From the NCBI GenBank assembly GCA_902800715.1, contig CADCFN010000007.1, positions 114,988 to 178,987 of the forward strand: a stretch of 64,000 nucleotides of DNA. The letters run 5' to 3'. Source of the DNA: an uncultured Bacteroidales bacterium (GTDB lineage: Bacteria; Bacteroidota; Bacteroidia; Bacteroidales; Muribaculaceae). Position numbers and translations under genes: made by a program. Positions within the stretch are counted from its first letter, which is position 1. The number at the start of each line of letters is the position of its first letter. This document shows positions 33,888 to 42,347 of the stretch, in pieces. The notes below the pieces were generated by a model. The model saw only the letters and a program-made list of their open reading frames with translations. It was not told the DNA's origin and did no database searches.

Positions 33888-35054
33888 TCATTCTTGAACT
33901 GTCTTGGAATGGCGGCTTGACACGTCAATGTCAAAGGTCACCATCAAGGGATAATGGTCGCTGCTACCGCCCGTGAAGCGTTCAGCCTCGAGCGCCCGCA
34001 CATCGCCACGATACATCACATGGTCGATGCGGTAACGCAACTGATGGCGGTTATAGGTATAGGAATATCCCACGCCCACATCACACCAGGCATCACGCAT
34101 ATCCTTTCCACTGATGACACGGTAAACATAGGATGCCGTCACATCGTTCATGTCACCGCAGGCAATCACGTTGGCTGGTGATGCGTCAATCGCTTGCCTC
34201 AGGTTCATGGCATCATGACCACGCTGGGCAAACGAGCGCTTCATGCGGTCCAGCGGCGAGGGCTTGACTTCGGGTGATACACGCACGTGCTTTGTCTGCC
34301 CGAAACTCAAGTTATAGGACTGCAGCCTGAAATTAATCAGACGCAGCTGTTTGCCATAAGGCAGTTCCAAATCATAGGCGCGAGCGATATAGGACATCTG
34401 ATTGCGGTTATATCCTAAGGGAGAACGCACGATGTAAGGCTCGCCGATGGGTGTGGTCGTGAACGGATATTTTGACATGATTGACAATCCGTCGGCAGAC
34501 GAGTAGTGATAGGGATACTTCTTATCAATCTGTGCCTTATAGGGCAACACCGAAGGCATGTCAATCCAGTCCAAACCGCCCGCCGTGCCTTCCTGCAGCA
34601 GGACGACGTCGGGACCGACATCCAGGATGAGGCGCATCGATGCCGAGGGTGTCGAGTTCAATGAGGGGTCATTGAAATTGAACGCCAGCACATTATAGGT
34701 CATCACCTTGAGCACCATTTGACGGTCGGCAGGCGTGGGCAAGGCAGTCTCAGACGTATTGAAAGGTATATACTTCTTGGTAATGGGCAACACCACGAGC
34801 AAAGCCACAATGAGCACCAGCATCGAAAGCCATCGACGCCACAGCAGCACTCCTAACAACAATATCACCGTCAGGATAAACATGGGCATGAACGCCAGCA
34901 TGAGGAAGGGTGCCGGGAAGAACTTCTCGGGATTGATACTGCCAGCATAGGCACAGCATACCAGCAAAACAGCTACTACCAGCGACACGATTTCGATGGT
35001 GTAGTTGGGTTTCTTTTTGCGGTATCTGATATATTTTGGAGTTTTATTCGACAT
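33888..35054 (-). CDS. Membrane-anchored endonuclease/exonuclease/phosphatase (EEP) family protein
   Basis: 388 residues. Three hydrophobic helices occupy about 20-110, after a basic start (KYIRYRKKKP). The EEP domain then shows MTYNVLAFN, the metal-binding Glu in DVVLLQEGTAGG, CGDMNDVTASYVY, YRIDHVMYRG and the catalytic GGSSDHYPLMV. Relatives hydrolyse phosphodiesters or phosphomonoesters of nucleic acids, inositol phosphates or sphingolipids; the substrate here is unknown. The catalytic domain probably faces the periplasm. It starts 22 bases after the second rhomboid and lies 40 bases before the M3 peptidase. Confidence 0.9.
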   Translation of the reverse strand: MSNKTPKYIRYRKKKPNYTIEIVSLVVAVLLVCCAYAGSINPEKFFPAPFLMLAFMPMFILTVILLLGVLLWRRWLSMLVLIVALLVVLPITKKYIPFNTSETALPTPADRQMVLKVMTYNVLAFNFNDPSLNSTPSASMRLILDVGPDVVLLQEGTAGGLDWIDMPSVLPYKAQIDKKYPYHYSSADGLSIMSKYPFTTTPIGEPYIVRSPLGYNRNQMSYIARAYDLELPYGKQLRLINFRLQSYNLSFGQTKHVRVSPEVKPSPLDRMKRSFAQRGHDAMNLRQAIDASPANVIACGDMNDVTASYVYRVISGKDMRDAWCDVGVGYSYTYNRHQLRYRIDHVMYRGDVRALEAERFTGGSSDHYPLMVTFDIDVSSRHSKTVQE

Positions 35055-35076
35055 ATTCTTAATAATAATGTGTATG

Positions 35077-36009
35077 TCAAGGTGTTCGACGTCGCGACAC
35101 CTTAAACAGTTTGTCTCTCTCTTCGTCGGTCAATGCGTCATAGCCCGAGGTCTTGATTTTGGCAAGGATAGTGTCCAGTTCCTCCTCGCTCACAGTGTCG
35201 GCAGGGCGGTGGGCACCAGAATTGGTTGACGCTGTGCCACTACCGTGTTGCGCTCCAGCCGCCGATTTGCCTTTTTGGGACGCGGGACGCTTGAATTTAG
35301 GCAATTCTATTTTACGGCCGTTGAAGAGTCCCACAAAGGCATCGATAGCGATGTTCAGCGGACGTGTGATGTCGTGACCTTGCTTGATACGGACACCGAA
35401 CCACACACCCATAAGGATGCCGCCGATGTGGGCGATATTGCCTGCGATATTCGTCTCAAAACCTACCAGTTCGATAACAATGACTACTGCCACGACCCAC
35501 TTGAGTGGCACTTCGCCCAAGAACAGAAGGCCAATCTTGTAATCCGGAGCATACAACGCTGTAGCCACGACAATTGCCATCACCGAAGCCGATGCACCCA
35601 CCAGATAAATCATGTTACCAGCAAACGCAGGCAACAGATTGAAGGCCAGCAGGAACAGCAGGGCACCGCCCCACCCTCCCAACAGGTACAGTCCCGTGAG
35701 TTGCTTAGGTGAGAAAAACTCCATGAAAATGCGGCCCAGCCAGTAGAGCCACAACATGTTGAACAGGATGTGCCACAAGTTGTAATGGGCAAACATGTAG
35801 GTCACAAGCGTCCAGGGACGCCTCAACAGCAGCCACAGGTCGCTTGGCAATTCCACCCAGGACAACACCTCGTCGCCAGGCACCTTGAACAGCATAGCGC
35901 CAAAAACCGCCAAATGCAGCACTATAAACACGCCAATGTTGATGAGAACCAGTCTCATCAACATCGACCCTTGCAAGTAGGTTCGCTTGATATCGTCAAT
36001 AAATGCCAT
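35077..36009 (-). CDS. Rhomboid-family intramembrane serine protease with C-terminal tail
   Basis: 310 residues, about six transmembrane helices. HYNLWHILFNMLWLYWLG is the conserved TM2 segment. The catalytic serine lies in LVGASASVMAI, where the usual GxSG reads GASAS, and the histidine in NIAHIGGILMG. A 100-residue cytoplasmic tail holds a Ser/Gly/Ala-rich stretch and ends with the helix VSEEELDTILAKIKTSGY, a tail often seen in Bacteroidota rhomboids. It cleaves transmembrane segments of unknown substrates. It overlaps the preceding rhomboid gene by 14 bases. Confidence 0.9.
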   Translation of the reverse strand: MAFIDDIKRTYLQGSMLMRLVLINIGVFIVLHLAVFGAMLFKVPGDEVLSWVELPSDLWLLLRRPWTLVTYMFAHYNLWHILFNMLWLYWLGRIFMEFFSPKQLTGLYLLGGWGGALLFLLAFNLLPAFAGNMIYLVGASASVMAIVVATALYAPDYKIGLLFLGEVPLKWVVAVVIVIELVGFETNIAGNIAHIGGILMGVWFGVRIKQGHDITRPLNIAIDAFVGLFNGRKIELPKFKRPASQKGKSAAGAQHGSGTASTNSGAHRPADTVSEEELDTILAKIKTSGYDALTDEERDKLFKVSRRRTP

Positions 36010-36640
36010 TGCGTGGCAGCTTTCCGGTTTTCTTCCAGTACAATATCAGGATAATGCCGAAGATCATTCCACCCAAGTGAGCGTAGTGTGCCACATCGGC
36101 CACTTCACCAGTGATGCCGAAGTAGAGCTCAAGCAGACCATAGCCGAGCACTACCCATTTGGCCTTGATGGGAAACGGGAACGGAATGATGAACATTTTC
36201 ATATTGGGGAACAGCATACCGAACGCCAACAGGATGCCAAACACAGCACCCGAGGCTCCCAAGGTAATACCATAGAAATTCAAACCTGAAAGATGCCACG
36301 TGAGTTCCTGAATCAATCCTGCCCCAATTCCACAGACGAGATAATAAGTCAGGAATCTCTTGGAACCCATCACCCGCTCCAACAGACTGCCGAACATCCA
36401 CAGCGAGAACATGTTGAAGAAGATGTGCATGAAATTGGCATGCAGGAACATGTAGGTGACCAGTTGCACTAGATTGAAATCCGGTGATTGCCAGAAGTGC
36501 AAGGCAAGCCATTGGTTCAAATCAATGACTCTTGCCTGAATGAACACTATCGTTGCCAGCCACACTAAGAAATTGATAACCAGCAGATGCTTGGTTACCG
36601 GCATAATCGATGATAAAAAAGACCTGTTATTTAATTGCAT
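35996..36640 (-). CDS. Rhomboid-family intramembrane serine protease
   Basis: 214 residues, six transmembrane helices without a tail. HANFMHIFFNMFSLWMFG is the TM2 motif. TLGASGAVFGILLAFG gives the catalytic GxSG, and HYAHLGGMIFG the histidine. The start at 36640 is taken; an in-frame ATG at 36604 is possible. It is the first gene of the rhomboid-rhomboid-EEP-M3 cluster. Confidence 0.92.
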   Translation of the reverse strand: MQLNNRSFLSSIMPVTKHLLVINFLVWLATIVFIQARVIDLNQWLALHFWQSPDFNLVQLVTYMFLHANFMHIFFNMFSLWMFGSLLERVMGSKRFLTYYLVCGIGAGLIQELTWHLSGLNFYGITLGASGAVFGILLAFGMLFPNMKMFIIPFPFPIKAKWVVLGYGLLELYFGITGEVADVAHYAHLGGMIFGIILILYWKKTGKLPRNGIY

Positions 36641-36663
36641 CTTATCTCATTTGGTTTATGCTG

Positions 36664-36671
36664 CAAAAGTA
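36664..36671 (-). promoter_or_regulatory. -7 box of the rhomboid operon
   Basis: Minus strand TACTTTTG, 24 bases before the ATG at 36640. The -33 element is not clear. Confidence 0.45.
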
Positions 36672-36763
36672 GCTAAAAACTCCCTAATTAGAGCGTTTTA
36701 GAGCCTAAAAAAGGAGTTTTTCGGCTTTTTTCTTGAAAAATAGGCATTTTTTTTTGATTTTTT

Positions 36764-36794
36764 TTTGCAGAAAATGTTGTTTGACTTATATTTG
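36764..36794 (+). promoter_or_regulatory. Promoter of the HU gene
   Basis: TTTG at 36764-36767, 19 bases, TATATTTG at 36787-36794, preceded by long T-tracts. The leader is about 53 nt. Confidence 0.72.
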
Positions 36795-36853
36795 CGGATA
36801 GAAATCAATTCTTTAGTTATTCACAATACAAATTATTAATTTTTACTTACACT

Positions 36854-37132
36854 ATGAACAAGACTGAATTAGTACAAGCAATGGCCGAAAAGGCTAATCT
36901 CAACAAGACTCAGGCTAAGGCTGCTCTCGATGCTGCTATCGAGGCTGTAGAAGGCGCTCTCAAGAAGGGTGACAAGGTTGCCCTCATCGGCTTTGGTACC
37001 TTCCAGGTGATCAAGAAGGATGCTCGTGAAGGCATCAACCCCGCCACCAAGGCTAAGATCAAAATTCCCGCAAAGAAGGTCGTTAAGTTCAAAGCTGGTG
37101 CCGACCTGGCAGCCAAGGTGAACAAGAAATAA
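36854..37132 (+). CDS. HU-family DNA-binding protein
   Basis: 92 residues, the standard HU length. MNKTELVQAMAEKANLNKTQ forms the N-terminal helices, ALIGFGTFQVIKKDAREGINPAT the beta-arm base and tip, and KIPAKKVVKFKAGADL the C-terminal part. It binds and bends DNA non-specifically as a nucleoid protein dimer. The strong promoter and terminator make it monocistronic. Confidence 0.96.
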   Translation: MNKTELVQAMAEKANLNKTQAKAALDAAIEAVEGALKKGDKVALIGFGTFQVIKKDAREGINPATKAKIKIPAKKVVKFKAGADLAAKVNKK

Positions 37133-37174
37133 GTTACGACTAGGAACTAGATCCAACTTTAAAAACGCTTACAG

Positions 37175-37219
37175 GCCTGTTGCCTCTCACAACGATGAGT
37201 GGCGACAGGCTCTTTTTTG
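37175..37219 (+). terminator. Terminator after HU
   Basis: GCCTGT/ACAGGC and GCC/GGC stems with a CTCA/TGAG inner stem, followed by TCTTTTTTG. Confidence 0.88.
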
Positions 37220-37314
37220 CACCCCACTCCACCTCGCGCCATGTGAAAGGCTGCAATCCAATAGTTTTCAAGAAAAAAAAATCGCTTTCGGGATGCACCA
37301 ATGAAAAGAATTAG

Positions 37315-37322
37315 TATATTTG
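37315..37322 (+). promoter_or_regulatory. -7 box for the BspA-like gene
   Basis: TATATTTG, 55 bases before the ATG at 37377. The -33 element is unclear. Confidence 0.5.
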
Positions 37323-37376
37323 TGGTTTGAAACGATTACATTCAATCAACATCAATTAATAACCAACTAACAATTC

Positions 37377-40300
37377 ATGCTTATGAGAAAAAAGTTTACC
37401 CGACAGACATGGCTGCAGCGCATGTGGCTGTTCATGGGATGCCTTGCTGCGATGACGGCAGCACAGGCTGCTAGCATCACGGTTGACGGTATCAACTACA
37501 CGACCTCGGGCGCCAAGGCCACTGTCGCCAAGTACACCATCGACAAGTCGGTGAGTCCCGCCGACAGTCTATTCTACAAGGGCGACATCGTCATCCCCGA
37601 GAAGTTCACCTACGAAGGCACGGAATATACCGTGGTTGCCACTGCCGCCAAGTGCTTTGAGAACTGTAGGGAAATTACCAGCATTACGCTGCCCGAGACC
37701 TGCACTAACATTGCCCGATTCTCATTCACCGGCTGTACTGCACTGAAAATCAGCCCGATTCCCGCTACAGCCACTACAATCGGCAGCGGTGTATTCAAGG
37801 GTTGTACCAACCTTGAAGAAGTCACCATCGTGCCGGGTTGGAACAAGCCCATCAGCGAGGAATTTTCCGGCTGTCCTAACCTGAAGCGACTGATTATTGC
37901 TGACGGTCCTGACCCTGTTGAGATGAAAATCAACATGTTCGGCAACAGTTCTGATGCCAGAGGCGCCATCAACAGCATTGAGTACATTTATATGGGCCGC
38001 AATGTTGACGCCAGCAAATATCAGAACAACGAACAGCCCTTCCACAACATGGGCGCTCTCAAGACCCTGGTCATCGGTGGCCAGACCACAACCATCCAGG
38101 GCACCACGTTCCAAGGCTGTACCGCACTGACAACCGTCACCTTTACCGAGGGCAACATCATGTCGAGCATTGGCATCAGTGCCTTTGCTAGCTGCACCTC
38201 GCTGACTGGTATCGACCTTCCCGCCGGCATTACCGTCATCGAGCAGGGCGTGTTCAACGGTTGCCACAACTTGAGGAGTGTGACTATGAGCGATGCTGTA
38301 ACCAGCATCAGTTCCATCGCCTTCTACAACACCGGACTGACGACCATCACTTTCCCGAGTTCGCTGACGTCAATCGGCCAGAGCGCATTTGAGAACAGCA
38401 AACTCAGCGGTAACATCGTGTTGCCCGGCAACCTGACCTCTGTCGGTGCCCAGGCTTTCTCGAGCACACTGATTTCCAGCATCAGCATTCCCGCCAGCGT
38501 GACCAGCATCGGCAACGGCGCGTTGGCCCCCATCCCCACCCTCACCAGCATCAACCTTGACGAGGGTAACACCTCCTTCAAGATTGACAACGGCGTGCTG
38601 CTCAATGCCAGCGGCAGCAGACTGATCGCCAATGCTCACGACCCCAGCTTCGGCACCACCTACAGCAACGCCACTGTGACGAGCATCGACAACTTCGGTA
38701 TGGCTTACGCGCCCTTTACCAGTATTGACCTGCCCGCTCTTGCCAACGTCGGCAATTACGGCTTCGCTTACAGCAACATCGAGGCCTTTACGCTGGAGAA
38801 CAACGTGACTGTGGGCATGAATCTGTTCTCAGGCTCGGCATTGAAGTCTATTGTCATCGCTGAGGGCCGCCACGAGATTCCCCAGGGTCTGTGTGCACAG
38901 TGCCCGCAGCTCACCAGCGTGGTACTGCCCAGCACTACGACCAACATGATGCGCAACTGCTTTGAGGGCTGCACCGCGCTCGAAGAGATGGAAATTCCCA
39001 CCAACGCCAACTACCTGGAGCCCGGTTCTATACCCGCCACCATCAAGCGCCTGCGCGTGCTCAATGTCAGCGTGCCTGTGCTTGCCGACGGCGTGTTCAA
39101 CCCCTCTCAGAGCAATGTCGAGTGTAAAGTTGCCGTTACCTCGGTCGACAAATACAAGGAGGCTCCCCAATGGCAATATCTGAACATCGAGGGCGACCCC
39201 ACCATCAGCGGCAATGCAGCCCAGTTGGGTTGCCCCACGGGCCTGTACTTCGCCACCAAGGGCGGCAAGCTCATGTATCGTGACGAGAACGGCAATGTCA
39301 TCGACACTGAATTTGCCACTGGCGACCATGCCTTTAACCTGGCCAGCTACAAGAACCGCATCTATGTGGGTGTAGCAGGTAAGAACTTCCGCTATCAGGA
39401 TGCCGCAGCCCAAGCCAATGGCGGTGACGGTGAGGTATTCTACGTGAACAACACCGACGGCATCTTCTACCGCGTGACCGTGCTCAACAACGTGGGCTAC
39501 AAGGCATTTGAGGATCCCTTCTCGCTGTCGATTCTCGAGGACGAGAACAAGATTGTGATTGCCGACCGCAACGTGGGTGTGCATGAGATGGACGCCGATG
39601 CAGTAGGTCTGTATGGTTCACAGCCGTTCCTGGTGCAGAATAACCAGCTGAAGTATTATGCCAACCAGACCGCCGGCATGATGTATGGCGGCATCGGTTG
39701 CGGCTTCTACAAAGTGAATGGCGTGTACTGGATGGGCAAGAAGTTCAACGGCTTCGGTATCTTCCGCTTCCGCAAGAGCGACATCGCTGTTGACAATGCC
39801 GGCAATCCGACAGCTGCAAACCCTGGCGAAGACCCGTTCAAGATTATCCTGCCTTATGTACAGATGACCCAATTCTATGTAGACCAGGCCAACGGCCAGA
39901 TTTATTTCTACATGCAGGAAAACAAGAATTCTAGTGGTCCCAAGACCCCTGGCGTCTATCGCTTGCCGATGAGTGCCGTCGAGGCTCATGATGCCGCTGG
40001 CGAGGACACGCCCATCAACGAAGCCATCCTCATCGATGATTCACCCGTACTGAAAGAGGGCGAAACCGATGAGTGCGTAGGTATCACCCAGTTTACCAGT
40101 GACGGTGAGCATGTATATTGGAGCTACATCGCATCGCCCAGCGATGACAAGTCGATGCCCAACAGCGTGCCTGTAGACCTCACCAATCCGTTGCACCACA
40201 GCGGTATCAAATGCATTGCTGCCAAGCCCAACGAGGACGGCACCATGCCCACCGCCATCACCTTTGCAGTAGAGGGCGTTGAGGCCTACGGCGTTTGCGG

Positions 40301-40505
40301 CGCAACCTATATCGCTCCCGTGGAACCCGAGCCCGTTCTCAAGGGTGATGTGAACGGTGACGGCGAAATCACCGTAGCCGATGTCAACGCCATCATCACC
40401 ATCATCCTGGGCAACACGGGTAACATGGACGGCGACGTGAATGGTGACGGCGAAATCACTGTAGCCGACATCAACACCGTTATCGGTATCATCTTGGGCG
40501 CATAA
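37377..40505 (+). CDS. BspA-like leucine-rich-repeat (LRR_5) surface protein with dockerin-like end
   Basis: 1042 residues. The start may be 37377 or the in-frame ATG two codons later at 37383. The signal peptide ends AAQAAS near residue 32. Residues about 70-600 are LRR_5 repeats of the BspA kind: FSFTGCTAL, VFKGCTNLEEVTI, AFASCTSLTGIDLP, VFNGCHNLRSVTM. A beta-propeller-like region without clear family follows (about 610-980). Two calcium-loop dockerin-like repeats end the protein (GDVNGDGEITVADVNAI and GDVNGDGEITVADINTV). BspA-type proteins bind host matrix or other bacteria. It is monocistronic. Confidence 0.9.
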   Translation: MLMRKKFTRQTWLQRMWLFMGCLAAMTAAQAASITVDGINYTTSGAKATVAKYTIDKSVSPADSLFYKGDIVIPEKFTYEGTEYTVVATAAKCFENCREITSITLPETCTNIARFSFTGCTALKISPIPATATTIGSGVFKGCTNLEEVTIVPGWNKPISEEFSGCPNLKRLIIADGPDPVEMKINMFGNSSDARGAINSIEYIYMGRNVDASKYQNNEQPFHNMGALKTLVIGGQTTTIQGTTFQGCTALTTVTFTEGNIMSSIGISAFASCTSLTGIDLPAGITVIEQGVFNGCHNLRSVTMSDAVTSISSIAFYNTGLTTITFPSSLTSIGQSAFENSKLSGNIVLPGNLTSVGAQAFSSTLISSISIPASVTSIGNGALAPIPTLTSINLDEGNTSFKIDNGVLLNASGSRLIANAHDPSFGTTYSNATVTSIDNFGMAYAPFTSIDLPALANVGNYGFAYSNIEAFTLENNVTVGMNLFSGSALKSIVIAEGRHEIPQGLCAQCPQLTSVVLPSTTTNMMRNCFEGCTALEEMEIPTNANYLEPGSIPATIKRLRVLNVSVPVLADGVFNPSQSNVECKVAVTSVDKYKEAPQWQYLNIEGDPTISGNAAQLGCPTGLYFATKGGKLMYRDENGNVIDTEFATGDHAFNLASYKNRIYVGVAGKNFRYQDAAAQANGGDGEVFYVNNTDGIFYRVTVLNNVGYKAFEDPFSLSILEDENKIVIADRNVGVHEMDADAVGLYGSQPFLVQNNQLKYYANQTAGMMYGGIGCGFYKVNGVYWMGKKFNGFGIFRFRKSDIAVDNAGNPTAANPGEDPFKIILPYVQMTQFYVDQANGQIYFYMQENKNSSGPKTPGVYRLPMSAVEAHDAAGEDTPINEAILIDDSPVLKEGETDECVGITQFTSDGEHVYWSYIASPSDDKSMPNSVPVDLTNPLHHSGIKCIAAKPNEDGTMPTAITFAVEGVEAYGVCGATYIAPVEPEPVLKGDVNGDGEITVADVNAIITIILGNTGNMDGDVNGDGEITVADINTVIGIILGA

Positions 40506-40540
40506 TCGCTCCCGAGCGATTTGCGACCATCACAACAACA

Positions 40541-40573
40541 AACGCGGGCACGACGAGTGTCCGCGTTTTTGTT
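40541..40573 (+). terminator. Terminator after the BspA-like gene
   Basis: AACGCGGGCAC pairs with GTGTCCGCGTT (one G-U pair), then TTTTGTT. Confidence 0.88.
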
Positions 40574-40604
40574 ATCTCTCTGGAACGATATAGAAGTTGC
40601 CCCA

Positions 40605-40813
40605 TAAAGTATTATAATACGAATTTAATGAAACGAGTATCAAGCCCCGGAGGAACTGGACCGGCTGCTGTTTCATGGCCTTCTCTTTTTGCCCAAAACC
40701 GTTCATAATAGGGCAAAAAAAATGGATTAACCATTCTATCAATCACGACAGTAAGTTAATCCGAAACTCTTTGATAAATCAAATGATTTTTCCCTTTATG
40801 CGCTACAAAGATA
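40605..40813 (-). ncRNA. Candidate structured non-coding RNA region
   Basis: The 518-base gap 40506-41023 contains a run of separate inverted repeats and no convincing gene. They are GTATTATAATAC at 40609-40620, ATGAAAC/GTTTCAT enclosing a CCGG/CCGG stem at 40628-40676, TTTTTGCCC/GGGCAAAAA at 40686-40719, GGATTAAC/GTTAATCC at 40724-40762 and TTTGAT/ATCAAA near 40771-40784. A minus-strand TATCTTTG box at 40806-40813 has CAAA (TTTG on the minus strand) 18 bases behind it. Strand and ends are therefore tentative. Confidence 0.35.
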
Positions 40814-41023
40814 ATATGAATTTCACACATACAAAACTTTTTGGCTTTTTTTTCCAAAAAAAATCTTTCAATCACATGAAAAAATATGATATATCATGCT
40901 AAAATCTAATAATCTATGCAATCATCACTGCATCAATGATTTTTCCGCATAAATCATTACTGGCAATACATGGAATCCACGTCCGGATTACCTGAATTAA
41001 CCCCTTGCCGACACGCTAGCGGG

Positions 41024-42190
41024 TTATCGTTCGCCCTTACTGTAAATGGTATCAACAACCATGGCTATAGCACCATCGCCAGTCACGTTGCAAGCGGTGC
41101 CAAAACTGTCCATCGTGATGTATAACGCAATCATTATCGCCTGCTGTTCGGGGGTGAAACCCAATATCGACTGCAACACACCAAGAGCTGCCATGATGGC
41201 ACCGCCAGGCACACCAGGAGCGGCAACCATCATTACGCCCAGCATGAGGATAAAACCTGTGAAATGGGCGATATCAATAGCTCCGCCCTGCATGATGAGC
41301 AGCGCCACGGCACATGCGGTGATTTTCATCGCACTGCCCGACAGGTGGATTGTAGCGCAGAGCGGCACGACGAATCCGCCGATGCCGTCGCTCACTCCGT
41401 TTTTCTTTACCTGCTTGAGAGTCACGGGAATCGTCGCTGCCGACGATGATGTACCAAGGGCGGTGAAGTAAGCCGGAAGCATATTATACAGCGCCTTGAA
41501 CGGATTGCGCGACGAGATGCCACCGGCAATGCAATACTGCAGCACGAGCAGGAGGATGTGCATCACAAAGATGACTCCGATGATGGCGACAAACACGCTG
41601 ATAATGCGCCATGCTTGACCTGAATAGGACATATTCAGGAAGATGGAGAAGATGTAGATGGGCAGTACGGGAATGAGCGCCACCTCAATGGTTTTGGCGA
41701 TGATGTCACGGAACTCGTCAAACCCTCTCTTCAGTACTGAGGACTGATAGAAGGAAATGCCCAGACCCATGACGAAGGCTGCAATCAGTGCACTCATCAC
41801 ATCGAGCAGCGGCGGTATCTCGATGGTGAAGAAAGGCTTCAGTTCCTCGACCGTGGCAACGGCTTGTGCGGCCTGGCTGCGGTCAATCAACGACGGGAAA
41901 ATGCCGGTACTCACAAAATAGCTCATAAAACCCGAAAAAACTGTGTCGCCATAGGCAATGAGCGCCGTAATCAAGAGCAGTTTGCCTGCCCCCTTGCCGA
42001 TGTCGGCAATGGCAGGTGTCACCAGTCCCACAATGATGAGCGGAATCAGGAACGACAGGAAATGGCTGAACACGCTGTTGAAGGTGACAAAGCACCTCAC
42101 AGCCCACTCGGGGAAAAAGGTTCCGCAAGCAACGCCCAGGATGATGGCGATGATGATGCGCGGCAGCAAGCCTATTTTGGATAATTTCAT
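41024..42190 (-). CDS. SLC1/DAACS-family sodium(proton):amino-acid or dicarboxylate symporter
   Basis: 388 residues, about eight helices plus two re-entrant hairpins. Hallmarks of the glutamate-transporter fold are GTSSSAATIPVTL (HP1), PLCATIHLSGSAMK (TM7, in place of NMDGT), GVPGGAIMAAL (HP2) and the TM8 segment MDSFGTACNVTGDG. The TM8 Arg that binds the acidic side chain in GltPh and the EAATs aligns with Gly here. A substrate without a second carboxylate, such as serine or another neutral amino acid, is more likely than glutamate. It is monocistronic and divergent from the FemAB-like gene. Confidence 0.88.
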   Translation of the reverse strand: MKLSKIGLLPRIIIAIILGVACGTFFPEWAVRCFVTFNSVFSHFLSFLIPLIIVGLVTPAIADIGKGAGKLLLITALIAYGDTVFSGFMSYFVSTGIFPSLIDRSQAAQAVATVEELKPFFTIEIPPLLDVMSALIAAFVMGLGISFYQSSVLKRGFDEFRDIIAKTIEVALIPVLPIYIFSIFLNMSYSGQAWRIISVFVAIIGVIFVMHILLLVLQYCIAGGISSRNPFKALYNMLPAYFTALGTSSSAATIPVTLKQVKKNGVSDGIGGFVVPLCATIHLSGSAMKITACAVALLIMQGGAIDIAHFTGFILMLGVMMVAAPGVPGGAIMAALGVLQSILGFTPEQQAIMIALYITMDSFGTACNVTGDGAIAMVVDTIYSKGER

Positions 42191-42223
42191 GAGTCAAAAA
42201 ACTGATTATTGTTGATTTTTGCG

Positions 42224-42252
42224 CAAAGGTAATATTTTTTGGCGTAAATTTG
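42224..42252. promoter_or_regulatory. Divergent -7 boxes for symporter and FemAB-like gene
   Basis: Minus-strand TACCTTTG at 42224-42231 serves the symporter. Plus-strand TAAATTTG at 42245-42252 serves the gene at 42348. Only 13 bases separate the boxes, so polymerase at one would block the other. Confidence 0.55.
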
Positions 42253-42347
42253 CGTTTTATTTATGAGTGAGTGTTGGCATGTGTAACACTCCACGTTTTC
42301 AATCAAAGATTTACACATTAATATTAAATTATAATTATTTCTGACAG

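Noticed and set aside
36672-36725. AAAACTCC...GGAGTTTTT inverted repeat upstream of HU
   Set aside because: The arms are separated by more than 25 bases and are A/T-run based; not enough for an operator or terminator call.
40675-40902. 75-residue frame in the 518-base gap
   Set aside because: No ribosome-binding site, atypical composition (rich in Phe, Lys, Ile, Asn), and it runs across the inverted repeats.
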